Shown: piece by piece, positions 6,557 through 14,886 of the stretch | How the letters are laid out: every line of letters starts with the position of its first letter | How positions within the stretch are numbered: position 1 is the first letter of the stretch | Source of the DNA: Bacillota bacterium | Lineage (GTDB): Bacteria > Bacillota > UBA4882 > UBA8346 | Direction: 5' to 3' | Length of the DNA: 22,700 nt | Assembly: GCA_003501335.1 (NCBI GenBank) | Contig: DNPQ01000139.1 | Location: forward strand, 1-22,700 | Notes under the pieces: model-generated | The model's input: the letters and a program-made list of their open reading frames with translations, nothing else | What the model was told of the DNA's origin: nothing | The model's database searches: none | Translations under genes and position numbers: made by a program

Positions 6557-8125
6557 ATGTCGGTTAAATTTAAACATTTCTTTAAATATGCAGTGATATT
6601 ATGTTTTACCCTTGCAGCAGGTTGCAATTTATTTTTTCTGAATACTTACAATTTGCATCCTGATGAAGCATACTTTTGGGTTTGGTCCCGCCAGTTAAGC
6701 CCCGGCTATTTTGATAATTCGCCAATGGTAGCTTATATTATCCGTTTCTTTACACTTGCCGGCCAAACAGAATTTTGGATCCGCATGCCTGCTTTTTTAA
6801 GTTGGGTTTTCTTTCTTTGGGTGGTATATCTTTTCGCCCATAGGATTTATCAAAATAAAAAAACGGCATATTTAGCAGTATTATTAGCTGTTTTTACACC
6901 ATTAATCGCTACTGGAAGTCATATTATGACAACCGATATTCCCTTAATTTTTTGGGCTTCACTTACCTGGTATTTTTTATATTTGGCAATTGAAGAGGAA
7001 AATAGAAATATTTGGTATATTGTCGGCCTGATGTTCGGATTATCATTGCTGGCAAAATTACAGGCAATATTAATGCTCGGCGCGGTAGGCGCAATGCTTC
7101 TGATCAGACCAACCAAAAGGCATTGGATATTTCGGAAAGAGCCTTACGTGGCTATATTTTTTGGACTCGTTCTTTTTACTCCCGTATTATACTGGAATTC
7201 AGAACATCAGTGGGCTATGTTCAAATTCTCGATTCAGCATGGTATCCATCAAAAATTTGACTTTCAATATTTGCTTGAATTCTGGGGTGGCCAGTTATTC
7301 GTGTTTTCTTTGATTTTTATAGCGCTTTTTTATTATACTTATAAAAACTTGCTTCATTGGAAAACAATTTCCTCCAAAAACGCTTTTCTAATTGGTTGTT
7401 ATCTGCCTATCTACGGCTTTTTTTCCTTAACAAGCCTATCCTATACCGCTTTACCCAATTGGCCCGCAATTGCGTACTTACCAGCCATTATCTTTCTGGC
7501 TGGGCAATTTCAGGAAACCTGGCAGAAGAACATACTCATAAAGCGCCGTCTTTTAGCCTTTTACATCGTCTGTTCATTTTTCCTAACTTTGATTTTATTA
7601 TTCATAGCACGCTATCCGGGCTTTTTTATTAATACTTTGAAAATCCAGTTACCGAATTCGATGATCATCACCAATAATAATTTTGGTTGGGAGGAGACTG
7701 CTAAAGAAATCGATGATATCATTGCTCAAAAATTTCCTAACGCTAAAAAAGCTGTTCCTATTTTTTGCGATGGTTCCTATCAAACCGCTTCCGAGTTACA
7801 ATTTTACCTTAAAAAACGTGTAGCCGTATTCACGACCCGGGAAGCTCGCCATAGCCAATTTGATTATTTATTACTTTCTAAAATAAAAAATTACCAGCAA
7901 AAACCCGGGCTGCTAATTTTAAAAAACCATTTACCGATTGGGATTAACTATTATTTTGAAAATACTAGTCTGCTGAGGCCGATCACAATCTACCGTTTTC
8001 ATAACCAAATCCGAAAACTCCATATTTATTATTTTAAAAGGCTAAATGCTCCTGCATTATATAAAGCAGCGCTGCATAAACCATTGGGTTATCCCGGAAC
8101 TTATCCTACTTCATCAACCAAATAA
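6557..8125 (+). CDS. GT39-type polytopic membrane glycosyltransferase (ArnT/PMT family)
   Basis: This is a 522-residue integral membrane protein with many hydrophobic segments over the first 360 residues or so and a soluble C-terminal part. The first periplasmic loop has the hallmark HPDEAYFWVWS (34-44), whose acidic pair is catalytic in PMT/ArnT enzymes, then GYFDNSPMVAY (50-60), where relatives usually read GYFDHPP. Such enzymes move sugars from polyprenyl-phosphate carriers to lipids, proteins or cell-wall polymers on the outer face of the membrane. Donor and acceptor cannot be read from sequence. The ATG follows a GGAATGGAAG purine stretch. It is the only plus-strand gene recognised here, with no sugar-biosynthesis or flippase genes beside it, and it converges on the Nudix gene. 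The family is secure, the substrate unknown. Confidence 0.9.
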   Translation: MSVKFKHFFKYAVILCFTLAAGCNLFFLNTYNLHPDEAYFWVWSRQLSPGYFDNSPMVAYIIRFFTLAGQTEFWIRMPAFLSWVFFLWVVYLFAHRIYQNKKTAYLAVLLAVFTPLIATGSHIMTTDIPLIFWASLTWYFLYLAIEEENRNIWYIVGLMFGLSLLAKLQAILMLGAVGAMLLIRPTKRHWIFRKEPYVAIFFGLVLFTPVLYWNSEHQWAMFKFSIQHGIHQKFDFQYLLEFWGGQLFVFSLIFIALFYYTYKNLLHWKTISSKNAFLIGCYLPIYGFFSLTSLSYTALPNWPAIAYLPAIIFLAGQFQETWQKNILIKRRLLAFYIVCSFFLTLILLFIARYPGFFINTLKIQLPNSMIITNNNFGWEETAKEIDDIIAQKFPNAKKAVPIFCDGSYQTASELQFYLKKRVAVFTTREARHSQFDYLLLSKIKNYQQKPGLLILKNHLPIGINYYFENTSLLRPITIYRFHNQIRKLHIYYFKRLNAPALYKAALHKPLGYPGTYPTSSTK

Positions 8126-8150
8126 AAAATTAATCTTTGTTTTCGGAAAC

Positions 8151-8193
8151 GGTTGATCCTCAAGAGGAGCAGCCAGTGATAGTCAACCTTTTT
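8151..8193 (+). terminator. Probable intrinsic terminator of the GT39 gene
   Basis: GGTTGA (8151-8156) pairs with TCAACC (8183-8188), followed directly by five T. A small inner hairpin, CCTC with GAGG, sits in the loop. The outer stem is only six base pairs, so strength is moderate. Confidence 0.5.
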
Positions 8194-8263
8194 CAATTAA
8201 AGCATACGTTCGCGATCAATGCAAAAATACACACCATTCATCCTGATAAATTTGTTCTGCTTG

Positions 8264-8695
8264 TTACTTTCCGGAACTTTGACTTACAAAATTTTGGATT
8301 TGGGTCTGAACCTTTTTAAAAAACTCCCGGGATTCCTCCCAAATATTTAAATTCATAATTTGATTCAAACTGAAAAATTGTACTTGTCTTCCTTCCGGTT
8401 GTATAGCAACAGTTTTTTGATATTGCATCAAATACATATCTGTTTCAATAATTATTTTTTTGGTTCCACGGTACCAATAATATTGAAAATTTCCTAAATC
8501 GAACATAATTTTTGCTATGACACCCGCTTCTTCCAAAACCTCTCGAACGGCGGCAATTTTATGGGTCTCACCATCTTCCACGTGTCCTGCCGGGAAAATC
8601 CAGCGATTTTGATTTGAATTGCTCGTAACTAAAAGATATTCAAATTGAGAGCTGTTTTGACGAAAAACAATTCCGCCAGCTCTTTTTTCTATCAA
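8264..8695 (-). CDS. Nudix hydrolase (MutT/Ap4A-hydrolase-like)
   Basis: This 143-residue single-domain Nudix protein has a complete Nudix box: Gly37, Glu43 and REVLEEAGV at 51-59, matching the GX5EX7REUXEEXGU pattern with all metal-binding Glu residues. Family members cleave nucleoside diphosphates linked to another group, such as Ap4A, ADP-ribose or oxidised dNTPs. The FPAGHVEDGE run with a YYW segment downstream is reminiscent of bacterial Ap4A-hydrolase-like members, but the substrate is not determined. The start is TTG at 8695, served by GAGAGG nine bases upstream; the nearby ATG is followed at once by an in-frame stop. The gene lies 34 bases downstream of the rodA stop on the same strand, so it may be co-transcribed with rodA. 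Confidence 0.88.
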   Translation of the reverse strand: MIEKRAGGIVFRQNSSQFEYLLVTSNSNQNRWIFPAGHVEDGETHKIAAVREVLEEAGVIAKIMFDLGNFQYYWYRGTKKIIIETDMYLMQYQKTVAIQPEGRQVQFFSLNQIMNLNIWEESREFFKKVQTQIQNFVSQSSGK

Positions 8696-8729
8696 TTATT
8701 TCATCCTCTCTTTTAGAAAATACAATCCA

Positions 8730-9854
8730 TCAAAACATGATCTTTTGCCGTCTGGCCCATATATTAATTAAAATCCCGATCGCTATCAGGTTAGCTATCA
8801 TGGAACTCCCTCCGGAAGTGATAAATGGCAACGGAATTCCAGTAATCGGCATAATTCCCATATTCATACCGACATTCTCTAAAATATGAAAAAGAAACAT
8901 GGACACAATCCCGACTCCCATAATCGTTCCAGTCTTATCTCTAGCTTGGTACGAGATACGAATACCCCGCCAAATCAAAGTGAAGAAAAGGCATAATACT
9001 CCAAAGCCACCGACAAATCCGAGTTCCTCACACAATACCGCAAAAATAAAATCAGTATGATTTTCCGGTAAATATCCTAAACGTCCTTGGGTCCCCCGAA
9101 AAAGCCCTTTACCAAAAAATTGACCTGAACCAACTGCAATCACTGCTTGACGAACATTCCAACCACTTCCCTGCGGGTCCCGTTCAGGATTAATAAAACT
9201 TGTCAAACGATTGACTTGATAATGTTTAATCGGCAACGGCATATTAAAAAAATGATGCCCCAAAAACATACCGGTCAGTCCCATTAACCCAATCAATACT
9301 AATACCATCAATTTCCATCCAGATGCTCCAGCTGTATACATCATCGTGAATGTAATAAAAATGAAAACCAGTGCTGTACCTAAATCGGGTTGTAACAAAA
9401 TTAGCAATAAAGGAAAACCCACGTGAACAAAAGGCCATATAAAATTATAAAAAGAACTAAGGCTTTCTTTCTCAGCCAAATACTTACCCAAAGTTACAAT
9501 TAAGATTACTTTAGCAATTTCAGACGGCTGGACGCCAAATACCCAACTTTGAGCGCCATTTCCACTTCTTCCAAGCGGAGTCAAAACCAAAGCCAAAATG
9601 ATAATATTGAGGCCGTATAAAAATTGTGATAAGCGATCCGAAACCCGGTAATCAAAAAAAAGTAAAAAAATCATAGCCAACACGCCAATGATTACAGCCC
9701 CAAATTGTCTTTTGACAAAAGAAAACGGATCGCCGTGATTTAAAGCTATATTAGCATGTGTCGCACTATAAATCATGATAAGCCCAATAAAAACTAATAA
9801 TCCGACCACCGTAATTAATACAAAATCCAAATTTTTAAAATGTCGGCGATCCAA
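8730..9854 (-). CDS. rodA: RodA, SEDS peptidoglycan glycosyltransferase
   Basis: RodA polymerises lipid II into glycan strands during side-wall elongation, paired with the class B PBP encoded upstream in this cluster. The protein is a ten-segment SEDS membrane protein of 374 residues. SEDS hallmarks are visible: SAT near the first segment, WVFGVQPSEIAK, LLQPDLGTALVF, GSGWNVRQAVIAVGSGQ, LPENHTDFIFAVLCEELGF and the final PLPFITSGGSS. Together with the elongation genes nearby this fits RodA better than FtsW. I place the start at TTG 9854, seven bases after a strong GAGGGGG site; the frame is open to 9923, but the added 23 residues are unlike the family. It follows minE with a weak terminator between. 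Confidence 0.93.
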   Translation of the reverse strand: MDRRHFKNLDFVLITVVGLLVFIGLIMIYSATHANIALNHGDPFSFVKRQFGAVIIGVLAMIFLLFFDYRVSDRLSQFLYGLNIIILALVLTPLGRSGNGAQSWVFGVQPSEIAKVILIVTLGKYLAEKESLSSFYNFIWPFVHVGFPLLLILLQPDLGTALVFIFITFTMMYTAGASGWKLMVLVLIGLMGLTGMFLGHHFFNMPLPIKHYQVNRLTSFINPERDPQGSGWNVRQAVIAVGSGQFFGKGLFRGTQGRLGYLPENHTDFIFAVLCEELGFVGGFGVLCLFFTLIWRGIRISYQARDKTGTIMGVGIVSMFLFHILENVGMNMGIMPITGIPLPFITSGGSSMIANLIAIGILINIWARRQKIMF

Positions 9855-9948
9855 TGTAGAACCCCCTCTGACAAATGAGAATGAAACGAAAAATTTCAGA
9901 TCGTGTTTCCGTAAAATTTCCAAATAACCTAGGATTAACTACCAAAAC

Positions 9949-9963
9949 CATTGTATTACAATG
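9949..9963. repeat. 15-base palindrome upstream of rodA
   Basis: CATTGTA and TACAATG arms are perfectly complementary around one central base. It sits about 95 bases upstream of the rodA start and could be an operator. No matching copy was noticed elsewhere in the window. Confidence 0.35.
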
Positions 9964-10023
9964 TCTCAAGTATACTGCAGATTTTCATTTAAATCTAGCG
10001 GGAAAGAACCCCTCATAGAAAGT

Positions 10024-10044
10024 TAAAAACGGCCTTTCAGCCGT
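10024..10044 (-). terminator. Weak intrinsic terminator downstream of minE
   Basis: On the minus strand ACGGC and GCCGT form a five-pair stem around TGAAAG, followed by five T. It lies about 245 bases after the minE stop. The short stem may allow partial readthrough into rodA. Confidence 0.5.
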
Positions 10045-10288
10045 ATAAACCGCCCAAATCGCCAAATAGAGCCGACTCAGGTATAAGCAACAGAGAACCC
10101 TGCTCACATCCATAACGCTAGCCTAGACGAAACAGAGAACTAGAAAGCAAATTTATCAACTTTGAAGAAGATACAGTATCTTCTCGTTAAAAATTAACTT
10201 TGAACTCTGATTTTAAGTCAAACAGTCAATCCGGCAGCATTTTTTTGTATACTAATGAATTTATTGTCTTACTACCGGAGTATTTGAA

Positions 10289-10543
10289 TTATCTGCGAAT
10301 TCGCTTGACCGGAATGCTGGCTGTAAGAGCAGCAGAAAGCTCACTCGAACTCAAATTAACCTCCATAGCTTCTTCATCGATGTCCATATATTTAGAGATA
10401 ACTTGAATGAGATCTTCTTTGAGAGCTTCCATTAATCCTGGTGAAACACCGGCTCGATCAGAAACCAGGACCAATCGTAACCGTTCTACAGCCATATCTT
10501 TACTTGAAGTATCATCCTTAAAGAATCTCCCCATCAGATCCAT
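10289..10543 (-). CDS. minE: MinE, cell division topological specificity factor
   Basis: MinE stimulates MinD ATPase at the membrane and drives the dynamics that keep MinC away from mid-cell. The 84-residue product has the expected layout: an N-terminal membrane-binding stretch (MDLMGRFF), the MinD-contact helix/strand VERLRLVLVSDR, and a dimerising C-terminal domain. The ATG at 10543 is chosen because GAAGGG lies six bases upstream and the family begins MDL; an in-frame TTG at 10567 has no such site. It follows minD by 39 bases and is the last gene of minCDE. Presence of MinE rather than only DivIVA suggests an oscillating or MinE-controlled system, as in several clostridia. Confidence 0.95.
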   Translation of the reverse strand: MDLMGRFFKDDTSSKDMAVERLRLVLVSDRAGVSPGLMEALKEDLIQVISKYMDIDEEAMEVNLSSSELSAALTASIPVKRIRR

Positions 10544-10582
10544 GCCTAACCCTTCTTTCAAAGCCAAATATCCAAAATTAGC

Positions 10583-11380
10583 TTATTTTTTGATAAACCG
10601 TTGTTTAATTTTACTCATCCAGCCAAGATCAAAGTCAAGCGACATAAAAGGTACCTCTTCACCAAGCATACGCCCTACAACATTGCGAAATGCCTGACCA
10701 GCCTTGGAATTTGCATCAAGTACTGCAGGTTCACCGCGATTGGTGGACGTAATGATGGTTTCATCATCGGGAACGATCCCCAAAAGGCAAATTGCCAATA
10801 TATCATTCACATCACAAATATCCATCATATCGCCCTTTCTTACCATATCAGGGCGTAAACGATTAATAATGAGACGAGGATCGGCGATTTCTCTGGCCTG
10901 CAAAAGTCCAATGATTCGATCGGCATCCCGTACCGCCGATACATCAGGAGTGGTCACAACAATTGCCTGGTCGGCACCGGCTACTGCATTTTTAAAGCCC
11001 TGCTCGATACCTGCCGGACAATCAATTAAAACATAATCAAATTCTTTACGGAGTTCTTCGCACAGTTCCACCATTTGCTCAGGCTTTACCGCATCTTTTT
11101 CTTTTGTTTGGGCAGCCGGCAAAAGGTATAAATTTTCAAACCGCTTATCCTTGATTAAAGCTTGTCTAATTTTGCAAGTCTTTTCAGCCACGTTGACCAA
11201 ATCAAAAACAATCCTATTTTCGAGTCCCATAACAACATCGAGGTTTCGCAAACCGATATCCGCATCAATTAAAACTGTTTTGAAACCACGGTTTGCCAGT
11301 CCAGACCCTATATTCGCGCAAGTAGTGGTTTTACCAACCCCTCCTTTGCCAGATGTGATAACAATGACCATTCCCGCCAT
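10583..11380 (-). CDS. minD: MinD, septum-site-determining ATPase
   Basis: MinD is a ParA/MinD-family ATPase that dimerises on ATP, binds the membrane and recruits MinC. The deviant Walker A motif GKGGVGKTT lies near residues 11-19, with switch regions around DADIGLRNLD and the Walker B-type LIDCPAG. The C-terminus (GWMSKIKQRFIKK) is the typical amphipathic membrane-targeting helix. The length of 265 residues is normal. The ATG has GGAGGAGG seven bases upstream. It lies between minC and minE in the usual order, about 130 bases after minC. Confidence 0.97.
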   Translation of the reverse strand: MAGMVIVITSGKGGVGKTTTCANIGSGLANRGFKTVLIDADIGLRNLDVVMGLENRIVFDLVNVAEKTCKIRQALIKDKRFENLYLLPAAQTKEKDAVKPEQMVELCEELRKEFDYVLIDCPAGIEQGFKNAVAGADQAIVVTTPDVSAVRDADRIIGLLQAREIADPRLIINRLRPDMVRKGDMMDICDVNDILAICLLGIVPDDETIITSTNRGEPAVLDANSKAGQAFRNVVGRMLGEEVPFMSLDFDLGWMSKIKQRFIKK

Positions 11381-11508
11381 TCATAAACCTCCTCCAATTT
11401 GTAAGGTCGACAGTTAACGAACTACTTTCAATCCGTGCAAACATTTATAACTGTGACCCAAGACCGACAATTCATTTGATCCTGAAAAAAATCAAAACGA
11501 TTAAAATA

Positions 11509-12186
11509 CTAATAACTTACTCTTTCTACCAAGATCATCCCATCTTTGATTCTGGCTATTTCCGGTCCAAGATATTTAGCCTTCGGACCGGATTCTGAAT
11601 CCCGAGTAATCACTCCGGCGATTCGAATTTGAACTGGACGTAATTGAAAAGCAACAATTTTCGCTGTTTCGTCACCTTCAGCACCTGCATGAGCCGTTCC
11701 ACGTAGTTTTCCCAAAACAACAATGTCACCGCTGGCTATCACTTCAGCCCCAGGATTCACGTCACCCATAATGACTAAATTTCCCTCAAAAGAAATACGC
11801 TGTCCGGAACGGACCGTTTTTTTAACGGTAATCGTTGCCCGAAACTGATCAACTTCATCGGTTTTCTCAATTTCATTGGCAGCCGATGACTTATTTTTTA
11901 TTTCTTCCGCAAAGCGAGGATTTAATCCGTATGCTTGAATCGTTTCTCGTAAAGCCGAACGCTCTTTTTCTGCGATCAATCGTTTCCCCAGCTCAATAAC
12001 AATATGGGCTCCCATAAAGAAATCATGAGACTGCTCAAGCCGAATCCGAAGATCCTGCAAATATCCTTCCCATGATCCAACCTCAGGAATCACTAATGTT
12101 AAACCCGTCTTGTAACCTTTAAAAACTACGTTCTCAGACAAACTTTCCATTTTACCGGATGCCTCCGGACTCGGCATTTCAGCCAT
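11509..12186 (-). CDS. minC: MinC, septum-site-determining FtsZ inhibitor
   Basis: MinC blocks Z-ring assembly away from mid-cell when recruited by MinD. The N-terminal domain (about 15-105) binds FtsZ. The C-terminal beta-helix from about residue 118 contains the family run SGQRISFEGNLVIMGDVNPGAEV, GDIVVLGKLRG and AHAGAEGD, plus the RIAGVI strand that contacts MinD. The ATG at 12186 is preferred since GGAGAG lies seven bases upstream; a GTG at 12231 has its GGAAAGG only two bases away. The gene begins just after a strong terminator that ends the mrdA transcript, so minCDE probably has its own promoter, which I could not fix. Confidence 0.94.
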   Translation of the reverse strand: MAEMPSPEASGKMESLSENVVFKGYKTGLTLVIPEVGSWEGYLQDLRIRLEQSHDFFMGAHIVIELGKRLIAEKERSALRETIQAYGLNPRFAEEIKNKSSAANEIEKTDEVDQFRATITVKKTVRSGQRISFEGNLVIMGDVNPGAEVIASGDIVVLGKLRGTAHAGAEGDETAKIVAFQLRPVQIRIAGVITRDSESGPKAKYLGPEIARIKDGMILVERVSY

Positions 12187-12256
12187 TCTAAATCTCTCCG
12201 TATTTTGATGTAAATCTATTGTTTGTTCCACAACCTTTCCAATATTTTCGCTACCT

Positions 12257-12290
12257 AAAAAAAAAATCCTCCTTAAACGGGAGGAAGTTT
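12257..12290 (-). terminator. Strong intrinsic terminator between mrdA and minC
   Basis: On the minus strand TCCTCC pairs with GGAGGA around a short loop and is followed by an unbroken run of ten T. It lies 32 bases past the mrdA stop, making a clear transcription boundary between the elongation genes and minCDE. Confidence 0.85.
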
Positions 12291-12321
12291 CACTAGGAAG
12301 CCTAAATTCTATATTTTTAAA

Positions 12322-14343
12322 TTAATCCTGACTACGTGGAATTGATTTCTCGTTTGATTCATTTTCTGTCGAAGGCACTGAAGCAGGAGTTCCCGTAAGA
12401 GTTGTTGCCGGTTTTCTGCTTCCGGATGGTGCTTCTGTATTATTAGTTACAGTTGGAGTCGCTTTTGCAGAGCTCTGGGAAGCAATATCGGCAACAGGTT
12501 TATCCAAATTAAAATAAGCTTCCAACACCTTCCTGCCTATTGGTGCCGCTCCGCCAGCCCCTGAGCCACCTTGTTCTACAAAAACGACTACCACGATTTC
12601 CGGCTTATTCGCCGGAGCATAACAAGCAAAGACACCTGAGTTGTCATAAGGCGGTTTCTGGGCTGTACCTGTTTTACCGGCAACTGGATATTTATCGATC
12701 GGGAAACCCTGAAAAGCGGATGAACCAGTACCACCATCACCAATAACTTCCGTTAAGCCTTGTTGGATCACGGAACGAATCGAAGGTGATATTTGTAAAT
12801 CAACCATCAACTGCGGATTAAATTTCGTAACCAGTTCACCAGAAGGCGAAGTAATTTTTGAAACCAATTGGGGTCGATATACTTTGCCATCATTGGCAAT
12901 TGCCGCATATACTTCGGCGAGCTGAATCGGTGTAACCGTAAGATAAGTCTGACCTATTCCAAGCATCATCGTTTCCAAAGGATACCAAGTTTTCTCTTTG
13001 GTATTTTTCCTTTTCCATTCCGGGTCCGGCACTAACCCGGAAGCCTCGCCCGGATAAAGATTCAATCCGGTCGGTTTTCCTAAGCCAAAAAAACGTGAAT
13101 ACTTAGCCAGTACATTCGGTCCCACGCGACGGCTTAACTCTCCCATGACAATGTTGCAGGAGTTCTTCAAACCATCAACTACTGTTTCCAAGCCATGAGA
13201 GCGGGGTCCGGAAGTATTATCAACAATCCAGCATTTAAACTTTTTGCCCCAAATCGAATCATATCCCCCACAATAGATTTTCTCATTCATGGTAACCTTA
13301 TTTTCCATAAATGCCGAAAAAACCGTAATTGGTTTAAACGTGGAACCGGGAGCAAATTCTCCCTGAATCGTCCGGTTGGTTAAAGGATGTAAGGGATTTC
13401 GATAAATCTTATCTGCGACTTCCTGGGGCATAACTCCTACGAAGGCATTGGGATCAAAGCCCGGTTTGCTAACCATCGCCAGAATGTTTCCATTACGGGG
13501 ATCTAGTGCTAGGACTGCACCGGATTTGGCGTTCCTCCATTTGGAATATTTTTGAAGCCATGCCATCTGATCATCGAGCGCTTTTTCAGCTGCAGCCTGA
13601 ACCTTTAGATCTATTGTTAAGTGCAGATTATTACCAGGTATTGCATCTTGATTCTCTAACAAACGTAAGGGTCGACCATGAATGTCGACTTCAAAATTTT
13701 TCCCGCCGCTGACTCCACGAAGATAGTCTTCATATGTACGTTCGAGGCCGGTTTTACCGATATTATCTCCCAAACGGTAACTTTTACCTTTCTCTGCCTC
13801 TAATTCTTGGTCATTAATTTCACGGATATAACCGAAGAGATGGCAAGCTAAATCCTTATAGGGATAAGAACGCACCGGAACTTCTTCCACTTCAACTCCG
13901 GGTAAATTAAATTTTTCTTCTAATAATTGAATAACCGTCGTGGGATCAACATCTTTACTGATTGGAATATATTGGTACGGGGTCCGCGACAATTTGGGGT
14001 TGGGCTCCAATTTCTCTCGAAGTTCTTTTTCAGAGATCTTTAATATTTTGCTCAGTAAAGTAATGACTTCCGGTTTGTCTTTAATATCTTCCGGAACAAC
14101 CGACAAATTATGGGAAATACGGCTCGTAACCAAAATATTACCCTTACGGTCATAAAAAATTCCCCGGGGAGCCTCAATCCGGATAACCCGAGTTTGATTC
14201 TGTTTCGATTTGACCATGATGGTTGCGCCCTCCATGATCTGGAGAACCCACAAACGGATCAAAAGGATAGCAAAAATAACAACGACAATTCCGGCTAAAT
14301 ATTTAAATTTAGTTTCTAAATTTCGTAATACTGCATCTTTCAC
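12322..14343 (-). CDS. mrdA: Penicillin-binding protein 2 (class B transpeptidase, elongation-type)
   Basis: This class B PBP is the transpeptidase partner of RodA in side-wall synthesis. The 673-residue protein has a short cytoplasmic head, one membrane segment near residues 17-35, the non-penicillin-binding dimerisation domain with EAPRGIFYDRKGN, and the transpeptidase domain. The three active-site motifs are intact: STFK (334-337), SCN (395-397) and KTGT (557-560). After the catalytic domain comes a Ser/Thr/Pro-rich tail of about 55 residues, likely disordered and outside the membrane. The start chosen is GTG at 14343 with GGAGG seven bases upstream; an upstream TTG at 14388 would place that site inside the coding sequence. 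It follows mreD closely and ends in a strong terminator. Confidence 0.93.
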   Translation of the reverse strand: MKDAVLRNLETKFKYLAGIVVVIFAILLIRLWVLQIMEGATIMVKSKQNQTRVIRIEAPRGIFYDRKGNILVTSRISHNLSVVPEDIKDKPEVITLLSKILKISEKELREKLEPNPKLSRTPYQYIPISKDVDPTTVIQLLEEKFNLPGVEVEEVPVRSYPYKDLACHLFGYIREINDQELEAEKGKSYRLGDNIGKTGLERTYEDYLRGVSGGKNFEVDIHGRPLRLLENQDAIPGNNLHLTIDLKVQAAAEKALDDQMAWLQKYSKWRNAKSGAVLALDPRNGNILAMVSKPGFDPNAFVGVMPQEVADKIYRNPLHPLTNRTIQGEFAPGSTFKPITVFSAFMENKVTMNEKIYCGGYDSIWGKKFKCWIVDNTSGPRSHGLETVVDGLKNSCNIVMGELSRRVGPNVLAKYSRFFGLGKPTGLNLYPGEASGLVPDPEWKRKNTKEKTWYPLETMMLGIGQTYLTVTPIQLAEVYAAIANDGKVYRPQLVSKITSPSGELVTKFNPQLMVDLQISPSIRSVIQQGLTEVIGDGGTGSSAFQGFPIDKYPVAGKTGTAQKPPYDNSGVFACYAPANKPEIVVVVFVEQGGSGAGGAAPIGRKVLEAYFNLDKPVADIASQSSAKATPTVTNNTEAPSGSRKPATTLTGTPASVPSTENESNEKSIPRSQD

Positions 14344-14391
14344 AGCTAGACCTCCGTTTGCCGGTATGCTTAATCTTTGCTTACGCAAAGC

Positions 14392-14886
14392 TTATGCTCT
14401 TTCCACCATCCAGCGTTCCATCTTCAAAATCAAATAATAAATGAGTGGAGTACATAAAGCATTATAAAAAGCCAGCGGCACTATGGTTGACAAAAAAGTA
14501 CTTAAAAAATTATAGTTTGCATGAAAAGCCATATACAAAAAAATATTAAATGATTCAAAAACCAATGTTGCCCCAAAGACAGTCATCGCTGGGACCAAAA
14601 CATTATCTTTAAATATATTTTTTTCCATGAAACCGGCACAAAATCCAAGCGCCATTTTGGATAGAGCTTGAACACCAATAATATGTCCAGAGAGCAAGTC
14701 CAAAAGCAGACCCGAAATAGCCCCGAAAAAGAGCCCTTGATCAGGCCCTCGCAACAATCCTACAGATACCACCATAATCAGAATTAAATCGGGAGTAACC
14801 TGCCCCGGTAATTGAATAGCCGGAAGCCAAGTTGCCTGAATAACAACTGCCAAAATAATCGAAATACTAAGGATTAACGAGCGCAT
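14392..14886 (-). CDS. mreD: MreD, rod shape-determining membrane protein
   Basis: MreD is a small polytopic membrane protein of the elongation complex that works with MreC on the PBP2/RodA pair. The 164-residue product is almost all hydrophobic segments. It has the family pattern PDLILIMVVSVGLLRGPDQGLFFG and a GLLLDLLSG stretch. The ATG at 14886 has GGAGG eight bases upstream, and that site lies within the 3' end of mreC. The coding regions overlap by 20 bases, suggesting translational coupling. An in-frame start further upstream would lie deeper inside mreC and lacks support. Confidence 0.92.
   Translation of the reverse strand: MRSLILSISIILAVVIQATWLPAIQLPGQVTPDLILIMVVSVGLLRGPDQGLFFGAISGLLLDLLSGHIIGVQALSKMALGFCAGFMEKNIFKDNVLVPAMTVFGATLVFESFNIFLYMAFHANYNFLSTFLSTIVPLAFYNALCTPLIYYLILKMERWMVERA

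Larger units (their letters stand above)
9855..10288. other. Intergenic region between minE and rodA
   Basis: This holds a short terminator hairpin after minE (10024-10044) and a 15-base palindrome (9949-9963), both listed separately. No gene is seen. I found no well-spaced promoter for rodA; TATACT near 9980 has only a poor -35 partner. Confidence 0.5.

Noticed and set aside
8137..8319. 60-codon plus-strand frame after the GT39 gene
   Set aside because: It begins at a TTG without a ribosome binding site, contains the likely GT39 terminator and overlaps the end of the Nudix gene.
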